NCBI GenBank assembly: GCA_025738555.1
Contig: JAOVFP010000001.1
Location: 2,046,001 to 2,110,000, forward strand
From: Cyathus striatus
Lineage: Eukaryota > Basidiomycota > Agaricomycetes > Agaricales > Nidulariaceae
DNA: 64,000 bases
Direction: 5' to 3'
This document shows positions 23,311 to 34,799 of this stretch, one piece after another. The translations under genes were made by a program, and so were the position numbers. The number at the start of each line of letters is the position of its first letter. Within the stretch, counting starts at the first letter, position 1. The notes under the pieces were generated by a model, which worked only from the letters and a program-made list of their open reading frames with translations, was not told the origin of the DNA and did no database searches.

Positions 23311-24134
23311 TTGAATCCAATCCGGATATGTTCATCAATGAATTCCCAAAGAGCAGAAAGCTTGGATTGGGAAAGGGAATAGATCTGACCTATGGGAGGT
23401 GATGCACCTTCCTCTAGGTTGATTTTTAGGTTGTAGGGATGGTGAGGGGCAAGTGTATCTGCATGGGACTTGCTAAATACATCAGTGAACTCATGATACT
23501 CAGATGGTATGGAAGAGAGATCCAGAGCTTCCTCAGGATTGAGGGCAGCAGCAGAAGTGACAGCACCAAGCTGGATACAGAAAGTCTGTGATCCCTCTAA
23601 ATGGCATGCACATGAGAAGGTGGCACTGTTTATTAGCGAAATGCTAGGAGGAGGTGGCAGAGACTCATCAGAAGTGACCAGAGATGGATCCTCAGAAGTG
23701 GAACCTGGTTCTGAGGTATTGAATTTGAGTGGAAGTTGCATAGAAGTGTCTGGAGTCCAGAATGTTAATGAGCCTGATACCCAGTCAATCAACAGATTGA
23801 AGCAGGTGAGCCAATTGTATCCTAGGACTGCAGAGCACACTGAATCAAGAGGTGTCACATAAAGTTCAACTGTTATACATTCACCAGTAGGGAATAGTAC
23901 AGGCAGTGTAACAAACTCAGTTATTACATGGTTGCTGGTGCCATCAAAGAGTCTGAGAGTGATGGGTGGAGTAGGTGAGGTAGGTATAGCATGTGTCCAT
24001 ATGAAAGATGAATCCATAAAACAGTGGGTAGAACCTGAATTGACTAGAGCACTATATGAGACTGTACAGGGTGTAGGGAGAGCATAGATGGTACTACAAA
24101 GCGAAATGTGAAGTGCATTGGGGTCTGAAAACAC
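23289..24134 (-). pseudogene. Chromovirus protease and N-terminal reverse transcriptase remnant
   Basis: A 281-codon open stretch. The retropepsin motif reads LVNSGSTHCF where the family has V-D-S-G, so the catalytic Asp is Asn. It then carries VLGYNWL, a typical gypsy protease flap/C-terminal block, and the RT entry HEFTDVFSKSHADTLAPH followed by [20 protein letters not shown]. It breaks off after IRIGF and the next recognisable sequence is already RNase H, so about 200 or more codons including the YxDD polymerase site are missing. Confidence 0.85.
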
Positions 24135-24742
24135 AGTCCTTGGCTTGTGTGGTGTCCAGAGGACTGCTCCCTATTTTTTCAAACCTGAAGCTGGGTTGGA
24201 AAGAGGCACGGACCTGCAGGTTGAGAGACCCACAGAAGCCAATGTAGGAGCTGAAGTGGGTAACCCAGATGCCCAGGCTCTAGCTGCAGAAGAGGCAGAG
24301 TGGGGGCATTCTTTGGCGTGATATCCCAGATTCTTGCAGAACAAGCATAGATTGTTGTCCATGCAATGCTGATTTTATTGTGGAAAGAGTTTGCCATCTT
24401 GACCAACTTTGTCATTCAATTCCAGCCTCCACTGCTGGGGAGGCTGTGAGGAATGAGGCAGGTGACTACCAGCATGGTGGGGATAGCTTGGACAGGGCAC
24501 ATATTGACCCAAAACAAGGTGGGAAGGTGCCGGGGTGACTGCAGGGTGGTTTATGGGAGCTCTAACAGAGCTATCCAGAACCCACAGACCCTGAGGCTGG
24601 TGAGATTCCTGCATATGCTTGGACTGGCATTCCCAGTACCAACTATTGATCCCTTGAGCTAGCTTAATCATCCTGCACTTTGTGGTAGGTTTCCCAACAT
24701 GAGAGATCTCATCCTTAATGTGACCCAGAAATCCAGAATAGA

Positions 24743-25720
24743 CAGTAATTTACACACCCACTGGAGGTCTGTACAGATCCATACAGACCTGTGTGGGTAA
24801 CATACAGAATTTAAATAGTAGTAATTTTTATTGTTTGAGGTGATAATTCTGTGTGGATTAATGTAACAATAGAATGGGAATGTATAGTATCACACTCAAC
24901 ACTTAGTGTTATACTTAATGCATAGTGTCACACTCAATGCATAGTGTCACACTTAATGCTTAGTGTCACACTGATGCTTAGTGTCACACTTAATGCATAG
25001 TGTCATGCTTAATCCTTAGTGTCATGCTTAATGCATAGTGTCATGCTTAATCCTTAGTGTCACACTCAATGCTTAGTGTCACGCTTAATGCATAGTGTCA
25101 TGCTTAATGCTTAGTGTCACACTTAATGCACAGTGTCACACTCAATGCTTAGTGTCATGCTTAATGCTTAGTGTCTCACTTAATGCTTAGTGTCACACTT
25201 AATGCATAGCATCACACTTAATACTTAGCATCACACTCAATGCTTAGTGTCACACTTAATGCTTAGCATCACACTCAATGCATAGTGTCATGCTTAATGC
25301 ATAGTGTCACACTCAATGCATAGTGTCATGCTTAATGCTTAGTGTCACACTCAATGCATAGTGTCATGCTTAATGCTTAGCATCACACTCAATGCATAGT
25401 GTCACACTCAATGCATAGTGTCACACTCAATGCATAGTGTCACGCTTAATGCATAGTGTCACACTTAATGCATATTCATGCACAGTGTCACACTTAATGC
25501 TTAGTGTCACACAATTTTCTATTCTAATTTTCCAAAAGAAAATAAGTATAATAAGATTCTGTACAGAATTTTTCAGGTCTGTAATGCAGAATTCTGTGTA
25601 ATCTGCACAGATCCAAAAAAACCTCTGCCAAATCTGTGCAGATTCTGCACAGACTCTGAAAATTCCATATGGATTCCACATGGATCTGTACAGAACACCT
25701 GGCTAAGTGTAAAGAGCTTG
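24743..25720. mobile_element. hAT-like TIR element filled by a satellite array
   Basis: Left end CAGTAATTTACACACCC and reverse-complemented right end CAAGCTCTTTACACTTAG match the ends of the hAT element at 50,123-52,030 (pattern CAG-x-x-CTTTACAC). Subterminal 'ctgtacagatccat' occurs at both ends in inverted orientation (about 24,770 and 25,680). The interior is the 19-bp tandem array. No target duplication could be seen (flanks differ), perhaps because of the junction with the chromovirus. No transposase inside. Confidence 0.5.
24885..25514. repeat. Satellite array, 19-bp unit, about 33 copies
   Basis: Direct tandem repeat with unit close to TAGTGTCACACTTAATGCA; frequent variants are 'cacactcaatg', 'catgcttaatg' and 'gcatcacac'. 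Unit length is almost constant over about 630 bp. The array lies wholly between the inverted ends of the element at 24,743-25,720. Confidence 0.9.
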
Positions 25721-26841
25721 GCAGTTCCTGCCTTTTCTCTTCTCTCAGGCTCTACTATATACATATTTCTAGCTACTTATTTACAAATTGCATAGTAATA
25801 AATCCCTAATACATTCTATTTGATTTCTGGTCTTTTCAATGGTCTGTTTACAAGGTAGCATTGCATCAGCACTCAGATGGTGGTCAGCCAATTGTGCATG
25901 TAGCCCAGCAAACACCCTTTCTGCAATAGGCACCCATTTGAGTGTTAAGTGGTTACTTTCTAATCAGGTAATAAGCCAATAGTGGCAGCATCATCCAATC
26001 ATGTCATTTCATTAACAATTGGGCCTCTCAGGTCAGTTCACAGATTCCATGCTTACTCCTGACCATTGAGGTACCTGCTCACTGTCTGTTCTTTCTCCCT
26101 TTCCCCCCTTCTCACACACACTCTCTGTGTCTCAGGGTGCTTGTCTTATGGTCTCCATAAGTCTGTTTTCCATCAGTCCCCATACATTGTATCTTGTCCT
26201 GACTTTGTTAATAGTCATATTGTCTGTTCCAGGTTTCTGTTACTTGTGTGTAGGATATAATGTTATTTTAGAAAGGTAAATTGTTCTATATATATTTGTT
26301 TAAAGGGTGTAAAAGGCTAGTACTGAGGTGGAGTTTGTGTTTTAATAGATATATTTGTTTTAATCCCTTGCTGTTTTATGGGAGGTAATGCAGAAACTCA
26401 GCCCCTTCCTGCAGTTTCCTCACTTGTCACACTTGGTACTGGTGTCTCAAAGTCAAGACATAAAGAAATTTAAATTAGGGTACATTGTATTCATTACATG
26501 TGTATCACAATCTACAACCCAGCTTTCCAGCAAACATTCAAACCTGTTGATTAAAGGCCTGGGTTCCAACATAAATATAAGAAATTTAGCACTACATTTA
26601 CAACAAGAGTAAGATAAAATCATACCATTGTTCATTTCTCCTGCTTTACAAATGCCTTCTTAATATTATCTGACCTTTTCTCCAGCTTTTCTAAGTATGA
26701 GGCCAGCTTTTCTTAACTTAATGGAAGGTTACTGGATGTGATTTCAATCTCTTCATGTATAACTCCCTCATTCCCACACCAAGCCTTAAGAATGTTGTAA
26801 AATTCATACATAGTGGGTGATGCTGTCTTCAGATTTCCAGT
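25721..26841. other. No clear gene; minus-strand coding-like patch near 26,640-26,838
   Basis: Mostly low-complexity, pyrimidine-rich around 26,085-26,140. On the minus strand 26,838-26,640 reads MYEFYNILKAWCGNEGV and later EKLASYLEKLEKRSDNI, with one stop in between; it looks like a piece of an unrecognised gene cut off by the LTR insertion at 26,842. Confidence 0.25.
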
Positions 26842-27993
26842 TGATATGCCTAGTAAAATAAGAAGGTTATTTTTCGAAACACAATGGCCATCTAGTATCA
26901 GTAATATAATATAGTGAATAAAGCCTGAGAGTCCAAGAGTTGGGGTGAGTCCTGAGCTGCCAGCTAAAGTATTCTACTCAAGTACACTATCAAGGGAGGA
27001 GTCCAAGGGCTGGGGTTGAGTTCTGTGCTGCCAGTCAAAGTATCACCTCTGATATGAATTAAGGGATTCAACATAACAACAATATATTTGGGCAGCTCAA
27101 TGATCCCTACATACATTACAAAGTACTAGATAGCTATACCATAAGGAAAAGACCCAAAGATACTACTATGGAAACATATTAGTACTTCTCCATACCCAGA
27201 ATACCACTCACAGTACCAAGTTAGACAATCCCATAATTTCAGGGAAATATCTCGGACTAGAGAACACTTAGTACCACTGGATACCACAGCTCACAGCTAT
27301 CACACAGTCACTCAAATAACCCAGAACCTCCATACATCTCTCCTGTGAAATGCTGCCACCATGTGGGAAACCACATGCCCCCAGGACTTTGAAATGTGTG
27401 CCAAACACTACCCACAGCACATTGGGTAGTGCCATCAGATGTGCCAGTACCAGAAACACCAGTATCCATTATATCCAAGTACTTGGCTAAGATTAGCAAC
27501 TGTATTAGTGTGTGTCTTGATGTGTGCCTATTAATAGCATGGTGTGGCACTTGATGTGTCTCTGAAACTGAGTGTGCCCTCATGGATTCTCATATGGAGG
27601 GATAACCATACCTCTTTGACCATTAGGATTCCACTAGGACATTATGATGTACTATTTACCTTACCTATCCCATCACACATGAGACCACTGCCATGTAATT
27701 AAGTATATAAGTAGTTAGACATACCTTAGATTATCTTAAGCACTGCACTGGCTGTACTTCCATTCTCACAGTAGAGTACATCTGAAATTGATATTGGATT
27801 CTGAAGTATAAATCTGAAGTCTGAAGTCTGTTCTGGAAGTACCTGAAAGCAATTGCATTATCTACTATTAAATACCTTACTACTTGAAAACCTTGCACCC
27901 TTGAACTTAATATAAATCTAACTTGAACTATATGTTCTTTGTTGGTGGTGTTAATACTACATAAATAAACATTATCTAAAGTTAGTCTTATCA
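26842..27993. mobile_element. Solo LTR (family L1), copy 1
   Basis: Starts TGATATGCCTAG and ends AGTCTTATCA, so it has TG...CA termini with a short inverted repeat (TGATA/TATCA). It is flanked on both sides by CAGT (26,838-26,841 and 27,994-27,997), a 4-bp target duplication. A second copy with the same ends and its own duplication lies at 56,974-58,113. Length about 1,150 bp; no gag-pol is attached, so these are solo LTRs left by LTR-LTR recombination or, less likely, TIR elements. Orientation of transcription is not certain. Confidence 0.7.
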
Positions 27994-28030
27994 CAGTTGT
28001 CATTTAAGATTAAGTTAATCTAAGGTGCTA

Positions 28031-28165
28031 ACAGGAATCGACTTTGTTTGTGTTACAACACCTGAGTGTCAGGAAATATTTAGCGAGGATATTCTTGGAA
28101 ATTTAATGGGTGATCTTGTACAGCAAAAGCTGTATGAATTGTATGAAACTGGGTATGAAGGGTAA
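28031..28165 (+). pseudogene. Coding-like exon fragment, unrecognised
   Basis: Open from 28,031 to TAA 28,165 after a 'gtgctaacag' acceptor-like site, encoding for example VCVTTPECQEIFSEDILGNL. Composition looks coding but I recognise no family. Its upstream exon, if any, would have been separated by the LTR that ends at 27,993. Confidence 0.25.
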
Positions 28166-28659
28166 TGTACAGCAAAGGCTGTATGTAATGACAAATATAA
28201 TGAGAGGGGTATAATACACACTACAGACTTGGTGCTATATCTGATGTGTATATTGTATAGATCAATGCTTAACTTGCTTAAGACTTGACATGACTGATTC
28301 TGCTTCTGTTACTGTTACTCTGACTGTGACTGTGACTTCTGACTAATACTGTGACTGTTACTGATCTGTTTACTGTTGCTGATACTGATACTATTTCTGA
28401 CTGGACTGGCTGTGCTAATAAAACTGTACTAATAACTGATGACTAATGACAAATGGGTGAGACTACTGGGGGGTGGGTAGCTATCTATCTACTGCCAAAC
28501 TGCCCTCCTTATATACCTTTTCCCAACCTGCTTAGTAATCCAATTCCCACTCTACCATCCTACATTGTTCTCCAAAATGAGTAGTGTGCAAGTGTAGATT
28601 TTAGATCTGAGGCTGTACAGGACAATGGTATTTGAGGGTTAGTCAGCAGAGAACAATAG
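28166..28659. other. No gene; simple-sequence tract
   Basis: Includes an imperfect 'ctgtgactgtta/ctgatactg' tract at about 28,300-28,400. Nothing else recognised. Confidence 0.35.
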
Positions 28660-28970
28660 CTTATGTTAGAACAATGTGTAATGAATTGCATTGTTCTAAA
28701 TAAAGAGTTGCATTGTTCTGGACAAGAACAATAGGAGTCCATTTATATAACAATGGAGTAGTGAACAATAGATACCTATCTGCCATTGTGTGAACAATGG
28801 CAGTGAAAACAATGGAGTCATATATAAATAGTTTCACATTGTCTTTGAACAATGGGTAAAGAGTACAATGTAGTTCATTTATTATGAACAATAGGATTGA
28901 AAACAATGGAGTTGCATATAAATAGTTTCTCATTGTCTTCATACAATGGATGAATAACACAATGAAAGAG
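28660..28970. repeat. ACAATG/CATTGT cluster with a 106-bp tandem duplication
   Basis: More than fifteen ACAATG or CATTGT hexamers in about 300 bp, in both orientations. Two direct copies of a roughly 106-bp unit begin at about 28,806 and 28,912 ('aaaacaatggagt...atataaatagttt'). Dense short inverted motifs of this sort are typical of subterminal regions of TIR elements, but no element ends were identified. Confidence 0.6.
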
Positions 28971-29537
28971 TGTCATATTATCCTTTGTTAGTGCATTGTT
29001 TGTGCAAGCAATTAATTATTGATATGTGTATAATGTTTAATGGTGATTTAAAAGTTATTTGTTCATGTAAGGTATTGGTTGTTCATGTATGGTATTGGGT
29101 ATATTTGATTAGTAGTGTATTGTATCATGTGATGGTGTGAAGTATTCAGTCATGTGACATTACTGTGCAATTTCTTTAATTGTGGTATACAGTGCATTTG
29201 CATGCATTATATATAATCAAAAATCATGCCTGACACAGTCAATTCTAAATTGTAAGCAAGTAAAACATTAGAAGTAGTTATGTAGATTAATCAATACCAT
29301 TTAGATGGAAGTCTATAGCCTAGGTTATTGTTAGAATTTGGTGACCAACATGATAGCATTGATAATGCTTGTCACTAGGTTTCCCTATATCACCATTACT
29401 GTTATAAGTAACTTGCTTACAAAAGTGATAATTGGGTTCTGGGTTTCTTATTAATGCAATAAGTAAGAACTAATACAACATGATATAGGTGCTATATAAC
29501 ATCATGAATATGGCTAATATAACAAAATAATCAAATA
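28971..29537. other. No gene seen
   Basis: Very AT-rich spacer, with direct repeats of 'gttcatgtatggtattgg' type near 29,060-29,100. No coding signal. Confidence 0.35.
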
Positions 29538-29780
29538 GGAATCACAGAACAAAATAGTGAAGAATTACATGAAGAATTGAGAACTGAATGGGCTAAAGCA
29601 AAGGCTAGAAAAGAAGGATGGTCTTAAGAAAAACAAATAATAGCTGAGAAAATATGCAGAATTGTACAATTTTATGAATGGCAATCAGATAGGTGGATGA
29701 AAAGGATAGAACAAAGAAGTGTTAGAGATTGAAAAAAAGCTATATAATTTTACTACATGTATCATCAACATGATAGTCCC
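29538..29780 (+). pseudogene. Remnant resembling the C-terminal region of a KDZ-element-associated ORF
   Basis: Frame encodes LRTEWAKAKARKEGWS, stop, then KICRIVQFYEWQSDRWMKR and two further stops. The pattern L-R-x-E-W-x-K-(A/S)-(R/K)-A-R-...-W followed by R-x-(V/I)-x-x-(F/L)-x-E-W-x-(A/S)-x-x-W recalls the C-terminal part of large ORFs linked with KDZ-type transposons in Agaricomycetes, as I remember them. Only about 75 residues with three stops remain. It lies 3' of NLR1 on the opposite strand. Confidence 0.4.
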
Positions 29781-29988
29781 TAGCATATCAAGGAATCTTG
29801 AGACCCAAAGGAATCAGAAGATTTAAAAAGGAGAAGCACAATAATTAACCTGGATAGAATATGCCACAGCATACAAGAATATACCAGAGTCAAAAGTTTG
29901 GATTTATATTCTACATTATAACTAAAAATTGACACTTTTATTAATACATCATAGCTTCACACCATTTCTTCTCACACATAGCTAACAC

Positions 29989-32794
29989 TCAAATTCTTCT
30001 TCTCATCTCCAGTACCTGAATCTCTAGCTTCTCTGCATCTGTCCATTTCTCTTGATTCCTGTATGTCACTGCCAGGTTTGCCATGCTTCTAAGGGTATCA
30101 GGATGCTCTTGACCAAGAATTCTGGTCCTCACCTCCAGCACCTGAATCTCCAGCTTCTCTGCATCTGTCCGCTTCCCCTGATTCCAGTATGTCACTGCCA
30201 GGTGTGCCATGCTTCTAAGGGTATCAGGATGCTCTTGACCAAGAATTCTGGTCCTCATCTCCAGCACCTGAATCTCCAGCTTCTCTGCATCTGTCCACTT
30301 CCCTTGATTCTGGTATGTCACTGCCAGGTTTGCCATGCTTGTAAGGGTATCAGGATGCTCTTGACCAAGAATTCTGGTGCTCATCTCCAGCACCTGAATC
30401 TTCATCTTCTCTGCATCTGTCCACTTTGCTTCATTCTGGTATGTGCTTGCCAGGTTTCTCATGCTTCTAAGGGTATCAGGATGCTCTTGGCCAAGAATTC
30501 TGGTCCTCATCTCCAGCACCTGAATCAACAGCTTCTCTGCATCTGTCCACTTCCCTTGATTCCAGTATGTCACTGCCAGGTTTGCCATGCTTCTAAGGGT
30601 ATCAGGATGCTCTTGACCAAGAATTCTGGTCCTCATCTCCAGCACCTGAATCTCCAGCTTCTCTGCATCTGTCCACTTCCCTTGATTCCAGTATGTACCT
30701 GCCAGGTTTGCCATGCTTCTAAGGGTATCAGGATGCTCTTGACCAAGAATTCTGGTCCTCATCTCCAGCACCTGAATCTCCAGCTTCTCTGCATCTGTCC
30801 ACTTCCCTTGATAACAGTATGTCACTGCCAGGTTTGCCATGCTTGTAAGGGTATCAGGATGCTCTTGACCAAGAATTCTGGTCCTCATCTCCAGCACCTG
30901 AATCAACAGCCCCCCTGCATCTGTCCACTTCCCTTGATTCCAGTATGTGTTTGCAAGATGTTGTGCCAAAGATAGTATATTTTTGACCTTCCTTGAATTT
31001 GTACTATGATCAGGTTTCATCTTCTTCCAGCATGTGCTTGCAACACTTTGTACCATGGATACTATATCCTTCAACTTTGAATTTCTGTTGTATTTTTTAT
31101 TCATGTATATAATCTCTAAGTCATTCAAACTACTAGATATGTCCTTATACACAATTCCAAGTGCTTCTAAATTCTGCTTTAAGATTTCCAATCGATATGT
31201 TTCTTCAATGTTGTACTTTCCTCCATTTTTCAATACCATTGCAAATAAGTTAGATATGTCTTCATAATATGTCATGGAAAATGATATACTATATTTTTTT
31301 TGATTTTGAAGAACATGAGGCATAATAGAATTTTGATATGTGTATTCATCAGTTGTGTGTTCAGAACAAACAGAACTTAAAATTATTGCTGTGGTATTAA
31401 GTAACCATAGACTTGCTTCTGCTATTGATAATCTATCTTCACAACAGGATTGTACCAATGGATGCATGTTGTATGTTGTATCACTACCTGTTCTCTTTAT
31501 TAATGAGAATGACAAGAGCAATCCAATACTTTCATGAAATGTCCAGCCATTCCATTCCCTGTCCTCATTCATATTGAGAATTGAGCTACTCATAGTATGT
31601 AGATATGTAGGTGTAATGACATTTGTGAACTGCTCTACATTTTGAGAGTAAAACTTCACAGCTCGTTCAAACATTATTTGACATATATTCTTGTAGTGCA
31701 TAAATGCACATATATTGAGCAGACTGATTGCATATTGTGCTGCAGCTGCCAATGATTTATCTTGTGTATTGTTACTCATTTCCAATATCTTTTGAATTGA
31801 AATTTCCCATGTCTTATATACTGATTTGTTGTATTTTGATGATCCTTGAAGTTTATTATCATTCAATAACTTTGGTCTATACTTGTTGTAAATTTCAATG
31901 AATTCATTTGGAGTGCACTGTGTCCGTGTAATGTATGCACCTGCCATATCAATTGCTAATGGTAGACAATATAAGTTGTTCACAATTTGTTTTGCCTCCT
32001 TTTCATGTTTATTTGAAAGTCCACTTATTTTCAATAACAACTCAATTGCAATTGTTTCATTCATTTCAGTTACCTCCATTGAGTTATCATGTGTAGCAAT
32101 TCTTTTAAGTTCAGAATTTCTGCTGGTGATAAGAATATTTCCTATATTTCCTGGAGGAGTGTACTTTTCAACCATTTCTGGTGAGTTGTCTGCATTATCA
32201 AAAATCATAAGCCATTGTGATTTAAGCATAGAAATCTGTTGTAAAACCACAGCAGTTGAGAATTCAAATGCTTGGGTACCAGAACTTGCAAATTTTGCAT
32301 AAATATCCTTCAGACTTTGTATAACTGTATCATCAGATGTTGTGTCAACCCAGAAAATATAAGAGAAACTGTAATTAATAAGTTATTACAACATCAGCAA
32401 AATCACATGGAATACATACTATTCTGCAGTTTGATCACAAAATTTTAAACAGATTTGTGTCTTTCCAATGCCACCCATTCCATGTAGAAGAAACATTTTC
32501 CTTTCTGACTTATTCATAGTACTACTACCACAGAAATGTTCATGAAGCTTCTTAAGATAAATTTCTTGTCCCAGAAAGTTTGGTGATGTGCAAGCCACAG
32601 TGTTCTGAAATGCAGGAAGCAGGTTACTGCTTGGGTGATTTGTGATTATGTTAATAGTCTGGAAGTTATAAACAACTTAGAAGTACGATCCATCAGTTAC
32701 GGTATGAAGATACCTGATTTTCTCCTCTTATGTCATACATTTCCAGTTGATTAACAGTGAAGTGGTGAGAATTTGCAAAAGGCCCAGAAGTCAT
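29989..32794 (-). CDS. NLR-like STAND protein NLR1: NB-ARC with C-terminal TPR array
   Basis: Three exons (32,714-32,794; 32,420-32,658; 29,989-32,368) joined over introns of 55 and 51 bp give one 899-residue protein. Start ATG 32,794 is 84 bp downstream of a TATA box. The first about 60 residues carry no known effector domain. NB-ARC motifs: P-loop GMGGIGKTQ (87-95, Lys93 and Thr94), Walker B WLMIFDNAD (159-167), NILITSRN (184-191), YCLPLAID (240-247) and a winged-helix/MHD-like NMHPLVQ. Residues 605-898 are seven 42-residue TPR units (ILGQEHPDTL...NLAxTY...KWTDAEKL...LEMRTR), preceded by a degenerate unit. Such proteins bind ATP, oligomerise on ligand recognition through the repeats and act in fungal non-self recognition or cell death; this role is inferred from the family. 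All motifs are intact. Confidence 0.9.
29992..30876 (-). repeat. 126-bp TPR-coding tandem repeats in NLR1
   Basis: Seven head-to-tail 126-bp units, each encoding one 42-residue TPR, over 85% identical to each other by eye. The array ends at a unit boundary where the codon after MRRRI is TGA. The antisense strand is also open across the array because the period is a multiple of three. Confidence 0.9.
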
Positions 32795-32877
32795 GTTGTT
32801 TGTTAGTAAGTTAGTAATTCGAAGATTGATGTTTCGCAAGTGAAATTGATGGGTACTACAGCATCAAACGCACGGGG

Positions 32878-32886
32878 TTTTATATA
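32878..32886 (-). promoter_or_regulatory. TATA box of NLR1
   Basis: TATATAAAA on the minus strand, 84 bp upstream of the start codon, conserved at the same relative position in NLR2 (63,944-63,952). Sequence similarity between the two paralogues continues at least 50 bp further upstream, to the end of the window for NLR2. Confidence 0.6.
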
Positions 32887-32944
32887 CCTAGACAGTCTAT
32901 TCTTAACCAAGTACACGGGAAGATGCGAATGAAACTAAGATAAT

Positions 32945-34653
32945 TGTACACTATTTTTATATATGGTAGCTGTGTCTGAAATAGACTTATCCCTTTTTAT
33001 TAAAATTCTATCTGCGCGAATATCGGGGTAAGTTGACATTTTTGCAAGTATCTTTATGGTCTGGCTTTGACGATCAAGATGCATATGTCAAGATAACGCA
33101 AAGTAGTCTTCATTAATATGAAAGCCGTTTGCGATCGGGGCGTCTTCAAGAGGCTGCTGAAACGAACTGGGATTTAAACATCGATATACGGAATATGAAT
33201 GGCGTGCTGTGGAATTGTAATATCATGTACAATACTAAAGTCATGGTTAAAATACATTCTTCATCTTCATCCCCGACGTTGTCTTCATCCCCAGCCTCGT
33301 CCTCCAACCCACTCTACCGTAGAAACGGTATCACCATCCTGAGTTGCACCGCCAATCACGTCTAATGGCTTATCCCTCCCAGTCTTCAGTTCTCCATCAA
33401 GCTATGAGGCAAGAGTGAGGTCTAGCGTGGGCGAATCCGTCGTAGAGCAGTACTGGGATGACCGAAAAGACACCTGCTCTGTGAGGTAGCGGCGTTGTGA
33501 GTGCAAGGTAGACTTGTGATGCCAACCATATCGGCACGCAACGATAGGGTAGATAGTGTCATCGCAGATGTGCGGTGGCGGAAGGCAAAGTATTATGGAG
33601 CCAGGATATGGCTAAAGTTTTGCGAGCGGTTGAACTTGACGTGTTCCAGTAGCATTGTAGCGGTATAGATATCGCCAGCGTGAAACGAGAGTGATGGTAG
33701 CCCAGCAATCCCTTGGTCCAGTCCCTCTCAGAAACGTGTTGAGATGATGTATTGCATACATGTTTACTGTACTAATATACTACAATTGTGATAGGATATC
33801 CAAGGAGGTTCAACTTCTAGAGTACGGTATCATTGAGAGAGCGGACACTGGACAGAGCTTTGGCGCGCACCACTACGCTGCTGGCAGCCGCTCGCAAGTT
33901 GCAACCCGAACGCTCCGAAATGTTATAATAATAGTAAATCACGTGGTGATGCGTCTCGACTTCAAATTGAAGCCGCCGGAACGCTCGTGCCGTGCCTGCC
34001 GCATCATATGGAGGTTTATGCAATGCGAAAACATTGAAATTATAACACATTTATTGAGTAGCATAGCGTAATATAAGTGAATATCATACTCATATGTGCT
34101 AATATATTGAATCTGAGCTGTAAATATCCTTTATAAATGCTATATAAGTTTGCTTGAGTTTTGGTCAGACGAAAAAATTACAGTCCTACAGACTCGTGCT
34201 TATATACTACTAGCATGGTATTCAGAACATTATTTTGTATTGTACTACCATCGGTTGGTTTTGCAAAAGGTATGATAGCATACTTACTCTTCCTTTCTAC
34301 ATCTTGTTGGAACACATGGACTCATGATTATTGTAGTATGGAAACAATATAAGACTAATATGATATGTTGCACTACAGAAATAATGTATGTTTCTTAGGG
34401 CTGAGTCCAAAGCAATATGTTGAACATGCTTTAAGCTAAATATAAATGCGTGATATCATGTATATATGTTGATTGAACGTTTAAATGCTGTCATATTTAC
34501 CGTTTTTTGATATTTTTCGTGGGCTTTCATGAGAGAGAGTACGAAGGTTCAAAGAAGCACCCAATGATTAGCGGCACGCTGGCATGTGATCTATTAATAA
34601 CAGTTCTGAAAAGGAAGTAGGCGGCACTTACAAAAAGAGCAATAGAGCGGGCC
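32945..34653. other. No recognisable gene
   Basis: Composition changes to CpG-rich at about 33,010. Short frames only, including a Ser/Pro-rich patch near 33,255-33,320. No known domain. Confidence 0.35.
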
Positions 34654-34691
34654 GTCGCTAGGGACACACATGCATCAGCTTCCCTAGCGAC
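34654..34691. repeat. Perfect 11-bp hairpin
   Basis: GTCGCTAGGGA (34,654-34,664) and its exact reverse complement TCCCTAGCGAC (34,681-34,691) are separated by 16 bp. About 50 bp further on an imperfect hairpin of 17-20-bp arms occurs (ATGATTACTGTG...GTATCCACTGTAATCAT, about 34,739-34,785). Two hairpins next to a repeat boundary suggest a former element end. Confidence 0.55.
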
Positions 34692-34799
34692 AGTGCTCTC
34701 ATAGACGCCTCTCCCTCTTTCCTTACTCGGATGCCACTATGATTACTGTGATCCATACATTGCGTATCCACTGTAATCATAATGGATAATATATGAAAC

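Larger units (their letters stand above)
21422..24745 (-). mobile_element. Ty3/gypsy chromovirus, degenerate and internally deleted
   Basis: Minus-strand order gag C-terminus, zinc knuckle, protease, start of reverse transcriptase, RNase H, integrase, chromodomain, typical of Ty3/gypsy chromoviruses. Gag remnant 24,375-24,740 is followed by a zinc knuckle (CLFCKNLGYHAKEC, about 24,310-24,355) in which the His is shifted by one from the usual C-x2-C-x4-H-x4-C. In-frame stops interrupt gag, the gag-protease junction and RNase H. Most of the reverse transcriptase is missing. No LTR was identified at either end; the 5' side is cut at the boundary with the TIR element at 24,743. Confidence 0.85.

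Noticed and set aside
24885..25514. 19-bp periodic array considered as a CRISPR array
   Set aside because: Units are contiguous with no spacers, and the window is eukaryotic.
27268..27583. Minus-strand frames of 63 and 91 codons, and the counterpart at 57,415-57,615
   Set aside because: They lie within the solo LTRs and are not conserved in frame between the two copies.
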